NCBI GenBank assembly: GCA_016787445.1
Contig: JAEUTQ010000024.1
Span: 1 to 64,000 of the forward strand
Length of the DNA stretch: 64,000 bases
DNA from: Bacteroidia bacterium
GTDB taxonomy: Bacteria; Bacteroidota; Bacteroidia; B-17B0; Aurantibacillaceae
Direction of reading: 5' to 3'
Shown piece by piece: positions 23,980 through 33,600 of the stretch. The first letter of the stretch is position 1; each line of letters opens with the position of its first letter. Made by a program: the position numbers and the translations under genes. Under the pieces are notes generated by a model. That model was not told the DNA's origin. It saw nothing but the letters and a program-made list of their open reading frames with translations, and searched no databases.

Positions 23980-25191
23980 TTGAAATACAAGCAGTATTAC
24001 ATTATAATAATATTGCTTGTATTAAAATATTACAATTTACATTCTCAAGTAAACTATGTAGGTAATCCAAGCTTTGAACAATTATATGATTGTATTGCAC
24101 CAAATTATGTTCCAAAAGCAAAATTTTGGAACTGTATAGATTCAGTAAAACCCGCATTAGCAGGTGAAAATTATAATACCTGCTATCCTAATGTACCACT
24201 TAGCGGTGTAACATATCAATGGCCTAAGACAGGAAATGGATTTATCAGAATGACGTTTTACTGCACAACAGTAACGTGTTTATATAATAATTCTAGAATT
24301 TATCCCAAAAACAGATTAGTCTCCAGTTTAACTTCAGGCAAAACATACTGTGTTAAAATGCATGTTAACCTTCAAAACACCTCTCCTTATGCAATTGATG
24401 CTTTACAAGTCTTATTAGCAGACGCATCGATTGATACAATTAAATATGTAAATACTCCGCTTACATATCTAACTCCTCAAATAACAAATACACTCGGTAT
24501 TATTAACGATACGCTTAACTGGATAAAAGTCGAAAACACTTTTGTAGCTAATGGTACTGAAAAATATTTAGTAATTGGTAATTTTAAACCTGATGCAGCT
24601 GTTAATACAGCATCTACTTGGGTTAGTTCTGGTGTTTGGAGTGAATATATGATCGATGATGTCTCAGTCATAGATTTTAATCTGCCTGCATTTGCAGGAC
24701 CTGATAAAAATATTAATCTTGGAGATAGCGCTTTTATTGGTCGTCCACCTGAGATAGGTTTAGAGTGTACTTGGGCTACAGGTACAACAACTATTGGTAC
24801 AGGAGGTGGTTTATGGGTAAAACCTACCAGCACCGGTACATTTAGTTATGTAGTTACACAAAACATTTGCGGCAATATTAAAACAGATACTGTAAACGTA
24901 AATGTGAGTCCGGGACTAGTAAGTGAAAATGAGTTATTCGCCAATAGTATTTCTGTTTATCCTCAACCTGCCAAAGATGTAGTAACAATTAGTTTGAGTA
25001 ATTACTACGAGTCTAGCATTGAGATAAAGATTTATGATTTAAATGGCAGACTAATAAAAAGTGAAGAAGGCATCGTGAAGAATGGACAAGTTACATTTAA
25101 TACAACTGAATTAAACAATGCTGTTTACTCCCTTCAATTCATAAATCATACAGGACAAATAGCCAACAAACGTTTGGTAATTGCCAGGTAA
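23980..25191 (+). CDS. Secreted T9SS cargo protein with type A sorting domain
   Basis: A protein of about 403 residues. TTG at 23980 is preferred because it gives a clean signal peptide (MKYKQYYIIIILLVLKYYNLHSQ). An upstream in-frame ATG at 23935 would overlap the relic sorting domain. The N-terminal half (VNYVGNPSFEQLYDCIAPNYVPKAKFWN... YMIDDVSVIDF) resembles Bacteroidota proteins with a carbohydrate-binding-like beta-sandwich. An Ig-like stretch (AGPDKNINLGDSAFIG... YVVTQNICGNIKTDTVNVNV) and a type A sorting domain follow (NSISVYPQPAKDVVTISLS... LNGRLIKSEEG... ANKRLVIAR). It is AT-rich. Ligand unknown. Confidence 0.85.
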   Translation: MKYKQYYIIIILLVLKYYNLHSQVNYVGNPSFEQLYDCIAPNYVPKAKFWNCIDSVKPALAGENYNTCYPNVPLSGVTYQWPKTGNGFIRMTFYCTTVTCLYNNSRIYPKNRLVSSLTSGKTYCVKMHVNLQNTSPYAIDALQVLLADASIDTIKYVNTPLTYLTPQITNTLGIINDTLNWIKVENTFVANGTEKYLVIGNFKPDAAVNTASTWVSSGVWSEYMIDDVSVIDFNLPAFAGPDKNINLGDSAFIGRPPEIGLECTWATGTTTIGTGGGLWVKPTSTGTFSYVVTQNICGNIKTDTVNVNVSPGLVSENELFANSISVYPQPAKDVVTISLSNYYESSIEIKIYDLNGRLIKSEEGIVKNGQVTFNTTELNNAVYSLQFINHTGQIANKRLVIAR

Positions 25192-25237
25192 GGTGTTTAA
25201 GTACGCTTTTCGGTTTTGATAATCCAAGAACAGATAA

Positions 25238-25613
<376 letters not shown>

Positions 25614-25646
25614 ATATTTTTAAAGAACAATTTTAATTCAACTCTT

Positions 25647-25701
25647 CAGTGACCCTCCCGACTTTTGTCGGGATGCTCTGAACCAGCTGAGCTAAGCTCC
25701 C
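25647..25701 (-). pseudogene. tRNA-Val relic 1: anticodon arm replaced by a perfect hairpin
   Basis: On the minus strand the first 28 bases are identical to the 5' part of tRNA-Val (acceptor, D-arm, up to GAGCA). The 17-base anticodon stem-loop is then replaced by TCCCGAC-AAAA-GTCGGGA, a perfect 7-bp hairpin, after which GGGTCACTG matches the variable region again. The T-arm and 3' acceptor are lost. It cannot be a working tRNA. Confidence 0.88.
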
Positions 25702-25708
25702 GAGTTTT

Positions 25709-25749
25709 GGTGCTTTGAACCTCCGCCGCGGCGGATGAGCTAAGCTCCC
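25709..25749 (-). pseudogene. tRNA-Val relic 2: D-loop bases replaced by a perfect palindrome
   Basis: On the minus strand GGGAGCTTAGCTCA matches tRNA-Val. The next three bases of the D-loop (GCT) are replaced by the 14-bp palindrome TCCGCCGCGGCGGA (25722-25735). GGTTCAAAGCACC then continues the tRNA sequence with one change. Everything 3' of this is lost. Confidence 0.85.
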
Positions 25750-25926
25750 ATTATTCATTGGGGCAGCAAATGTAATTACAGATTTTAAATTATGCAAATT
25801 TTTTTAACGTCAGTGTAACTGGCTAAAATAGAGCGGTTTCTATTGGTGATTTCAAGCCCATTCTCCTACCCTCAACTGGTCTTCGACCTGATATTTTAGC
25901 TATCTTTAAGAATCGAAAAATTAGTC

Positions 25927-26427
25927 ATGAAACTATTTAACTGCACTTTCCTATTCCTATTTATAGCCGTTGCCTGTATGGCACAAAAAGAGAGCTCTTC
26001 TGTCACTTACAAAAATTTACCGGTTAAGAAATTCTTTACAGCATTTACTGAAACAGCCAACGTGAATGGCAAAACCATTTACAAGGCGAATGGAAAAGAA
26101 ATTTCGAAAGATAAATATGATGTGATGATTGCTTCACGTTCATCCATTGCTGAATGCACTCCGTGTATGTTAGAAACCTATGACGAAAATGGCAAATTAA
26201 GTACGAAGGCTGTTCAATATAAAGATTGTTACGTAGGTTCATTTACCGCTTACTATCCAAATGGAAAAGTTAAAACACAAGGACACTATCGCGAAAATGA
26301 TACAGATGTTTGGGAACCGCTTTGGGATAATGGCTATTGCATAAAACACGGTACCTGGACCGAATACGACGAAAAAGGAAAAGTCATCAAAACTGAAAAT
26401 TACAACTTTGGAAATCTTAAAAAATAA
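25927..26427 (+). CDS. Secreted MORN-repeat-like protein
   Basis: A 166-residue protein with a signal peptide (MKLFNCTFLFLFIAVACMAQ). The C-terminal half has MORN-variant repeats (YVGSFTAYYPNGKVKTQGHYREN, IKHGTWTEYDEKGKVIKTENYNFGNLKK). Two Cys occur in AECTPCMLETYDENGK. MORN-type repeats form beta-hairpin surfaces, and their role here is unknown. The next gene (AI-2E family transporter) starts 17 bases downstream, so they are probably co-transcribed. Confidence 0.75.
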   Translation: MKLFNCTFLFLFIAVACMAQKESSSVTYKNLPVKKFFTAFTETANVNGKTIYKANGKEISKDKYDVMIASRSSIAECTPCMLETYDENGKLSTKAVQYKDCYVGSFTAYYPNGKVKTQGHYRENDTDVWEPLWDNGYCIKHGTWTEYDEKGKVIKTENYNFGNLKK

Positions 26428-26444
26428 TCTTTAAGATTGTATAA

Positions 26445-27488
26445 ATGTCAGCCGCTAATTCAGACAAAACTAATTCTTACTTCAAGTTTGAAAGCTCCAT
26501 TGTTTTTACAGGACTCATCCTCTACTTCGGAAAACCTTTTTTAATTCCGCTTGCTTACTCCTTCATGACGGCCATTGTACTTTACCCAATGTGTCGTTTC
26601 TTTGAAACGAAAGGCTTCGGAAAAACAATTTCAATTGCGATTCCCATTTTAATTGTGTGTTTACTGTTCGGTGGATTAATTACCGTACTCACTTACGAAA
26701 CCACTCTTATCAGCAGTAAATGGGCTTTATTGCATCAAAAAATAAATCCGCTCATGCAGCAAATTCAAAACTTGCTGGAAACCGAATTTGGATGGAGCAC
26801 CGAAGAACAAATGATTTGGGTAAGCGATACTTTACATTCTCTCAATGCAAATGCAGGACAAATTATTCAGGATACATCAAAGGCAACGTTTGAAGCCTTG
26901 TTGAACTTATTCATTATTCCGGTTTATATTGCTTTGATTTTAGTGTATCGCAAAAAACTGGTTAATTTTCTTTCACAACTCTTCCCAGATGATAAGCGTG
27001 ATCAATTATTTGCCGCACTTAATGATACCATTAGTATGTTCTCTAAATTCATTCGCGGCATGGTAATGGTTTATTTAACCGTTGGAATCTTAAACACGCT
27101 CGGACTCTGGTTAATTGGTGTGGAAAATCCACTTATGTTTGGTATGCTGACAGCCATCATGACCATTATTCCTTATTTCGGAATAGTAATCAGTGCTGTT
27201 CTTCCAATAACGCTAAGCTGGATTAACACAGGCTCGCTTTGGCAACCTTTAGGTGTTGTTGGTGTATTCTCTGTTGTACAATACTTAGAAGCCAATTTAA
27301 TTTTCCCATATATCGTTGGACGCTTTGTTAATCTGAATACCTTAGCTGCAATCATTGTGATTTTTATTGGCGCGCTTTTTTGGGGTGTATCCGGAATGAT
27401 TTTGTTTTTACCTTTTGCCGCAGCCTTCAGATTATTTGCCTCTCATTTTCCGGAGATGAAACATTGGTCGGATTTACTTGGAAAATAA
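26445..27488 (+). CDS. AI-2E/PerM family transporter
   Basis: A 347-residue inner-membrane protein with about eight helices in the AI-2E transporter family layout. There is an N-terminal pair (IVFTGLILYFGKPFLIPLAYSFMTAIVLYPMCRFFE), a soluble loop with coiled-coil features (residues 85-145), and the conserved C-terminal part (GMLTAIMTIIPYFGIVISAVLPITLSW, QYLEANLIFPYIVGRFVNLNTLAAIIVIFIGALFWGVSGMILFLPFAAAFR). The substrate is not predictable; members include autoinducer exporters and Na+/H+ antiporters. Confidence 0.92.
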   Translation: MSAANSDKTNSYFKFESSIVFTGLILYFGKPFLIPLAYSFMTAIVLYPMCRFFETKGFGKTISIAIPILIVCLLFGGLITVLTYETTLISSKWALLHQKINPLMQQIQNLLETEFGWSTEEQMIWVSDTLHSLNANAGQIIQDTSKATFEALLNLFIIPVYIALILVYRKKLVNFLSQLFPDDKRDQLFAALNDTISMFSKFIRGMVMVYLTVGILNTLGLWLIGVENPLMFGMLTAIMTIIPYFGIVISAVLPITLSWINTGSLWQPLGVVGVFSVVQYLEANLIFPYIVGRFVNLNTLAAIIVIFIGALFWGVSGMILFLPFAAAFRLFASHFPEMKHWSDLLGK

Positions 27489-27490
27489 TT

Positions 27491-28402
27491 TTAATAAAGG
27501 AATAAAATAGCGCCACTTTTTTTATCAAACCCTACAACACGATCTTTCTTTGCTTTAAACGCTAATAAAAGATAATCGCCTTCTTCTCTCCAATCGTAAA
27601 GCTTTATTCTGTTATCGTATTCCCTCTCGTGCTTTAATTTTAATTGCTGCTGGTTATAAGTCCACACTTCTTGTCCTTTTGAATTAACAGCTGTAACCCT
27701 TACTTCGGGATAGTCCATTATGGCCGTATCGTGAAGTATTACACCAATATTTTCATCACCTGAAACGACCTGTGCATTGATATACTCTTTGCTTCCTAGT
27801 ATTGGCTGATGGTTGTAATGTAAAACAAATGTTTCGTTCTGCTTATGCTTATATAAATTGAAATTTCCAATTGGATATTTCCTCTTCTCAATTTGCGGCT
27901 CCGTATTTTTTAGCTTCAAAATATCTTTCAGATAAACAAATAACTTTTTGCCATGACTCGTTGTGATATCAAACTTCCAGTCACCTTTTTGATACCTTAT
28001 TTCCGCAATTCCATCCTCCGAATCAAGCTTCAAATAATTTCCTGGCTGTCGTGTATTGAAACATTCTTCAAATGCCTCCGTGTCGAAAATTGAAAAATAT
28101 CTTCGCTCAAACTCCAATACTAAATATTTTTCAATCGGATATACCTCCTTAAGTTCCTGTTTAAATACTTTGAATTTCTTTTCCTGCGGACTCTTTAAAT
28201 CATACCCGGTAAGTTTTGTGTGGTAGAAAGCGTCGCCCTCCCCGCCACTGTGAATTATTGTTGTTATAATAACTGCCTTATCACTCATTATCTCCACAAA
28301 TTTCAAATCGCCATTCGCAATTTTATCGCGGACTTTTATCATATAAAAAGCCAAGGCCAGTATAACAACAAGTGATACAATGGTAATTAAAATGGTTTCC
28401 AT
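27491..28402 (-). CDS. Membrane-anchored beta-rich protein, unknown
   Basis: A 303-residue protein with a single N-terminal helix (ILITIVSLVVILALAFYMI). A long beta-rich domain with possible propeller-like blades follows (VRVTAVNSKGQEVWTYNQQQL, DYLLLAFKAKKDRVVGFDKKSGAILFLY, the latter PQQ-blade-like). No family was recognised. The upstream gene on the same strand ends six bases before its start, so the two form an operon. It is convergent with the AI-2E transporter, with a two-base gap. Confidence 0.6.
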   Translation of the reverse strand: METILITIVSLVVILALAFYMIKVRDKIANGDLKFVEIMSDKAVIITTIIHSGGEGDAFYHTKLTGYDLKSPQEKKFKVFKQELKEVYPIEKYLVLEFERRYFSIFDTEAFEECFNTRQPGNYLKLDSEDGIAEIRYQKGDWKFDITTSHGKKLFVYLKDILKLKNTEPQIEKRKYPIGNFNLYKHKQNETFVLHYNHQPILGSKEYINAQVVSGDENIGVILHDTAIMDYPEVRVTAVNSKGQEVWTYNQQQLKLKHEREYDNRIKLYDWREEGDYLLLAFKAKKDRVVGFDKKSGAILFLY

Positions 28403-28408
28403 GTTTAA

Positions 28409-29032
28409 TTATTTATTCTTTTTAAATGAAGGCGCATTCACTCCCGCGCCAAAAATAAAAGCAGCGGCTGTTTTTTCGTGATACATTACTGACGGATAAC
28501 TTAAATGCGAATAAACACTTACGCCTACATAAGTTCTCAATTGCACATAATTAAACACCTTAACATCCAATTCTGCACCTAAGCCTCCTTCCAAAGTAGA
28601 TAATAGGACTTTATTCCAGTCTTGCTTAATATCCGGATTCAACAATTCTTCTTCCACCACTCGCTTATAATTCATTTGTGTTTTGTCGATGTATTGAATA
28701 AATGCCATTAAGCTTACTCGCCATGATCCGTTACTGCTTTCTCTGAAATTGGCATGTAACATCTCCTCTGCATCCATTCCTGCCAATATATAAGAGTATG
28801 CCAACTTAGCTCCGGAAACTTTTAAACTTCGTTTGTGCACTAAAGGCCCAATTTTTAAATGATGTTTTGAGTGATTAAAACTTAAATGTCCGGAATAAAA
28901 CGCACCGTGGGCATTTGCCGAATAAAACATTTCTATACCGCCACCCCAAATAGGTTTTTCGCTTTTTGTTTCCTGACAAAAAAGTGGTAATGAAAAACAG
29001 ATAAATAATATAAGTGAAAAAAATTGTTTCAT
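28409..29032 (-). CDS. Predicted outer-membrane or periplasmic protein, unknown
   Basis: A 207-residue protein with a signal peptide (MKQFFSLILFICFSLPLFCQ). Amphipathic strands suggest a small beta-barrel (GGGIEMFYSANAHGAFYSGHLSF, HHLKIGPLVHKRSLK, WRVSLMAFIQYI, LLSTLEGGLGAELDVKVFNYVQLRTYVGVSVYSHL, AAAFIFGAGVN). No family recognised. It is the first gene of a two-gene operon with the membrane-anchored protein at 27491 and is divergent from the GreA-like gene. Confidence 0.6.
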   Translation of the reverse strand: MKQFFSLILFICFSLPLFCQETKSEKPIWGGGIEMFYSANAHGAFYSGHLSFNHSKHHLKIGPLVHKRSLKVSGAKLAYSYILAGMDAEEMLHANFRESSNGSWRVSLMAFIQYIDKTQMNYKRVVEEELLNPDIKQDWNKVLLSTLEGGLGAELDVKVFNYVQLRTYVGVSVYSHLSYPSVMYHEKTAAAFIFGAGVNAPSFKKNK

Positions 29033-29077
29033 AATAGAATATACTAAAAGTAATATTTTTTCGGATATTTATGAAGT

Positions 29078-29533
29078 ATGACTGATACAAGTTTAAAAGA
29101 GCGTTTGTTTTTGCATTGCAAAAATTTAATGGAAGAGAAGGTTCAATCACTCAAAGTTACGTTATCACATATTACCGAATCAGCCAACAATGAAACTAAA
29201 AGCAGCGCGGGCGATAAACACGAAACGGCCAGGGCCATGATGCAACTCGAACAGGAAAAACTGAGTCGTCAGATTAATGAAGCTTTACAAGTTCAATCAG
29301 ACTTGCTGGCCTTACAACTAAATGCAGCAACAACAGTTATAAAAGGCAGTTTAATTTCAACCAACCGTGGACAAATTTTCATTGCGGTGGCCTTAGGAAA
29401 AATCGAATTCGAGAAAAACACAGTGATTGCCATTTCCGACAAATCACCGCTGGCTCTAAAATTTATGGGACTAAAAGAAGGTGCTTCAATTGATTTTAAT
29501 GGCGTCGATTATCATATTACATCTATTCAATAA
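29078..29533 (+). CDS. GreA/GreB C-terminal-domain-like protein
   Basis: A 151-residue cytosolic protein. It has an N-terminal helical coiled coil with the conserved SSAGDKHETARAMMQLEQEK, and a C-terminal beta-rich domain like that of transcript-cleavage factors GreA/GreB (VIAISDKSPLALKFMGLKEGASIDFNGVDYHITSIQ). This Bacteroidota family is often mis-annotated as 3-oxoacyl-ACP synthase. It lacks the acidic tip of canonical GreA, so it is more likely an RNA-polymerase-binding regulator than a cleavage factor. Confidence 0.82.
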   Translation: MTDTSLKERLFLHCKNLMEEKVQSLKVTLSHITESANNETKSSAGDKHETARAMMQLEQEKLSRQINEALQVQSDLLALQLNAATTVIKGSLISTNRGQIFIAVALGKIEFEKNTVIAISDKSPLALKFMGLKEGASIDFNGVDYHITSIQ

Positions 29534-29553
29534 AAAAGCCCCTTGCGGGGCTT
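29532..29553. terminator. Terminator between convergent genes
   Basis: Stem AAGCCCC (29536-29542) and GGGGCTT (29547-29553), loop TTGC. The A-run on the left gives a good T-run for the minus-strand gene ending at 29556. Confidence 0.85.
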
Positions 29554-29555
29554 CC

Positions 29556-30047
29556 TTAATTTTTCTTTTTGTCATCATCGTCTTTGGTCGCTTCTTTTTC
29601 CAGAAACGCGCCATTTGCATCAAAAATCAAATCCTGCTTCTCAACTTCAGCTTCATACTTAACTGTACCATTCGCTTCTGTTATTTTACTTGCCTCCTTA
29701 ATTTTTTTGCCGGGATAATTTTTATTTACATACTCATTGATTGCGGCAGGCAAACTGACTACCTCCACTTCTTCTTCTAATTGAATCAATTCCCCGTTCG
29801 CCGTGTATTCAACAGATTTTTCAATCTCACGCTTCTTTCCTTTGCCATCCATTGGTACTTGAACCAATTCAAATTCGGCCTCATAATTACTCCCTTCTTT
29901 TTCCCAATCTACATCCTTAACATTTGGAAATTGCTTTTTAAAAGCTTCCTTAACGGCTACTGGAACTTCTGACTCCTTAATCTCTTGTGCGGAAGAACTA
30001 CCGTAAATAAACGAAAGAACTCCCATTGTAATCATTATCTTTTTCAT
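29556..30047 (-). CDS. PepSY-like secreted protein (DUF2874 type)
   Basis: A 163-residue secreted protein starting MKKIMITMGVLSFIYGSSSAQ (ATG at 30047, preferred to an upstream TTG). Two PepSY-like modules are visible: VPVAVKEAFKKQFPNVKDVDWEKEGSNYEAEFE and LPAAINEYVNKNYPGKKIKEASKITEANGTVKYEAEVEKQDLIFDANGAFL. The second has the typical FDxxGxFL end. The acidic C-terminus (KDDDDKKKN) is low complexity. Family members are periplasmic; function unknown, perhaps inhibitory or regulatory. Confidence 0.88.
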   Translation of the reverse strand: MKKIMITMGVLSFIYGSSSAQEIKESEVPVAVKEAFKKQFPNVKDVDWEKEGSNYEAEFELVQVPMDGKGKKREIEKSVEYTANGELIQLEEEVEVVSLPAAINEYVNKNYPGKKIKEASKITEANGTVKYEAEVEKQDLIFDANGAFLEKEATKDDDDKKKN

Positions 30048-30122
30048 AGTGTAATTTTTATTATACAATACTAATACCGGATTCTAAAGAAATTCTGTAA
30101 TTGATTTGATAATAGAAAAAGC

Positions 30123-30578
30123 CTATTTAGACTTATTTACTTCTTCCAAATACTTAATCAGCTCTGCGTTTCCGCTTGCCTTTGCTTCTGACATAACCGA
30201 TTTTCCCTTTCCATTATTATCATTCACAAAAGCGCCACTCTGTAATAATAACTTCACCATTTCTGTTTGTCCAGTTGAAGCAGCATAAATAATGGCAGAG
30301 CATTTCTGATCATCTTGCCAATTTACATCAGCTTTATTGCTTATTAATGCTTTTGCCATATCCAGGTTTTTATTAATAACCGCCGTGATTAACAAGCTCA
30401 CTGTTTTATATGGTGTACCGGTAACAAAATAATTGGCATCACCACCCGCTTTCAAAAGCGCGCTTGCCTTTTCAGTTTCATTATTCTGCACATGCGAAAA
30501 TAAAACTTCGTTTTTACTCTGGCTGTACAAACCATAATTGCTCAAGATGATAGCAAGAATTATAATTAGTTTTTTCAT
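30123..30578 (-). CDS. Ankyrin-repeat protein with signal peptide
   Basis: A 151-residue protein. The signal peptide is MKKLIIILAIILSNYGLYSQ, followed by about four ankyrin repeats (EKASALLKAGGDANYF, LDMAKALISNKADVNWQDDQKCSAIIYAASTGQTEMVKLLLQSGAFVNDNNGKGKSVMSEAKASGNAELIKYL). A periplasmic protein-protein interaction role is likely; partner unknown. It is 40 bases upstream of the end of the CHU_C adhesin gene, on the same strand. Confidence 0.9.
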   Translation of the reverse strand: MKKLIIILAIILSNYGLYSQSKNEVLFSHVQNNETEKASALLKAGGDANYFVTGTPYKTVSLLITAVINKNLDMAKALISNKADVNWQDDQKCSAIIYAASTGQTEMVKLLLQSGAFVNDNNGKGKSVMSEAKASGNAELIKYLEEVNKSK

Positions 30579-30617
30579 AGTCTTTTCTTATTTCGAATTT
30601 ATCAATTTTATTCTTTA

Positions 30618-33600
30618 CTATTTTATTAATGTTACATGTCCTTTTAACTCATGTGCTTTTCCAAACACATCTTTCGCATTGATTAACCAGGTATACGTTC
30701 CGTCCATAATGATTCCGTATTTCACATCATTTTTAGATTTACGGGTTCCGTTCCATCCTTCATTAAAATCATTGGTTTCGAAAATTTTCTCACCCCAACG
30801 ATCAAAAATCTGTAATTGGTAGTTAACAATACCAAAACCTTTAGGCTGGAATACATCATTCATTCCATCTCCATTTGGTGTAAATGCGTTCGGAACATAA
30901 ATGCCAAAGTCTTCGCCTACCTCAATTGTTTTTACAATGGTGTCTAAACATCCCTTATCGCTCTTCACTACTAAAGCCACAGCGTATAATCCCGGTTCTG
31001 TATAAACAAAAGTTGGGCTTTGCTGTGTTGATGTGTATTGCGCAGTATTCATGAAATACCAATTCCAAGCTACAATTGGCGCGCCATGCGATGCATCTGT
31101 AAATGTAACTTCAGGATCAATATTAATAATTGGCTTAATTGGTGCGTGATTATAATCAGCTACCGGCTGAGGATAAACCTCCACTGTATACGTTGCGGAG
31201 TTAGAACATCCGATTGCATCTGCAACTGTTAAGTTTACTGAGTAAACTCCTGTTGTACCAAAACATGTTTGCGGTTGAGCCGCAGAAGATGTAACTCCAT
31301 TTCCTAAATTCCAATTATAGGTAGCGATGGTTGCTGCACTGTTTGCATTGAAAGTTACACACAATGGTGCGCATCCACCTTTCACATTTGAATTGATAGA
31401 AGCGTTTGGCATTGGATTAACTGTAACTGCAATTACTGTTGAAGAAGAACAACCATTCGCGTCTGATACTGTTAAATTATAATTACCTGTGTAATTAGCA
31501 CTATTCGCTGTAAATGATGGGTTTTGTAATGATGAACTAAATCCGTTCGGACCTGTCCACTGATACGTTACACCTCCATTACCTCCTAAACTTAACTGTG
31601 TTCCTTCGCAAATTGGTCCGTTGCTTGTTGCTTGTGGATCTGGTAAAGCAAACACTTGCGCATTTGAAACAGCTGTATTACTACAACCTGCGGCTGTGGT
31701 TACAGTTACTGAATAGGCACCACCCATGGCTGCTGTTGCGCCCGTAATTACAGGATTTTGCACTGCTGAATTATAGCCTAACGGGCCGCTCCAAGCATAA
31801 GAACTTCCGCCACTCGCGATTAGATTTATGTTTTGTCCTGCACATGCCGTAGGGTTACTCACCGTTACGACAGGATTCGAATTCACTACTACATTAAATG
31901 TAACTGTATTGATACAGCCGTTTGCATCGGCAACTGTTAATGAACCTACTCCACTATTTGCTACAGAGGCAACTGTAATACCCGGATTTTGCTGATTAGA
32001 AGAGAATCCGCCCGGAATCGTCCAGGTGTACGTTGTTCCGCCTGAGCCGTTAAAGTTTAATGCATTGGTTTCACAAATCGGACTGTTCGATGTAGCTGTT
32101 GGACTCGGTAAAGCGTTTACTGTAACCGCAGTTGTACCGGAAGCAATACATCCGCCTGCATTTGCCACTGTCACAGAATAAACACCTGCACTTACTAATT
32201 GTGAACCTGAAATAGTAGGATTTTGCAAATTACTTGTAAATACATTCGGGCCGGTCCAAGTATAAGTTGAAGCGGCTCCAACCGATAATTGAATGGTAGC
32301 TCCTTCGCAATATGGTCCGCTATTTGTTGGAGTAATAACAGGAAGTGGGCTAATAACTACATTGGTTGTGTTACTGTTGACACATCCATTTGCGTTTGTA
32401 ACACTAACGGTATACACCCCTCCTTCTGCGGAAGTAACATTGGTGATAGAAGGGTTTTGTAAATTAGACGTAAATGAGTTTGGTCCGCTCCAGGAATAAG
32501 AAGTAGAAGCACCCACTGATAAATTTAAAACTCCACCTACACACACCGGTCCATTATTAGCAGGAGCAACAACCGGTAAAGGATTTACAGTTACACCAAG
32601 TGTGTTTGTACCAACACAGCCTGCTGTTGAAGTACCTGTTACTGTATAAATAGTTGAAGCGGCAGGGCTCACCGTTACAGTGCCGCCGTTTAATGCGCCA
32701 GGATTCCAGGTATACGTTGAAGCGCCCGAAGCTGAGATAGAAGAAGAATTACCAATACAAATGGCAGATGGTGTTGCCGCCACATTAACAGTTGGTAAAG
32801 GATTTACAGTAACCATAACGGTTTGCGTACCAAGGCATCCTGCTGTGTTTTTTGCATTTACTGTATAGATAGTTGTTGCAGTCGGTGTTACATTGGCAAT
32901 AGCAGTTGTTGCCGTACCCGGCGACCAAGTATAGGTAGCGCCACCACCCGCAGTTAAAGTTACAGGGCTTCCCGGACAAACACTTGTTGGAGAAGCAACC
33001 GCAGTAATAGTTGGATTAACACAACTTCCATAAGCAAAAATGGCTCCCCACGGATGATTATCGGTAGCGCTTGCGTTGGCATGTTGATGTGATAAGGTTA
33101 AAGTATTGCTATTGTTGGTTACTAAGGCTACGATGTTACTTAAAGCTTCGGGGCCGTTTACTGCTTGGTTAACGTTATCATCGCTTAAAGCTGTTAAAGT
33201 ATTGTTGCGGTAATAAAAACTTCCTACGGGACCACCACACATACCGGAGTTGATGTCTTGTCCCCATACAGTACCTAAATTTGTTCCATTTACAATCAAA
33301 CGTTCGCCATCAGCTGCGCTACACTCATAACCACCAAAAAATGAATAACCAATATCACCGGCTAAAGTATTAAAAGGATAGGTAAAGGTTAAGGTACCCC
33401 AGTTCATGACATTCGCTGAATTTTGATTATTTAAGAAGATAGCCGTTGCTACACTTGATAAAGTTGGATTATCATAAGAGATGTATAAATAAAAATCCTG
33501 ATAACGGTTAGACGTGCTTGCTTGTGTTGGTAAAGCCAAATTATATACGTTAACAGCTGGATTTACGATTGTTGTAACGTTGATAACATGTACACCGGAT

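Larger units (their letters stand above)
25614..25926. other. Intergenic region with the tRNA relics
   Basis: 313 bases. The first 140 hold the two tRNA-Val relics. The remaining 175 are AT-rich and carry the promoter region of the MORN-like gene, where TATCTTTA at about 25901 is a weak -7 candidate. No gene seen. Confidence 0.7.

Noticed and set aside
25647-25749. Two extra tRNA genes next to tRNA-Val
   Set aside because: Both lack the T-arm and 3' acceptor, and relic 1 has no anticodon loop; they cannot fold as tRNAs.
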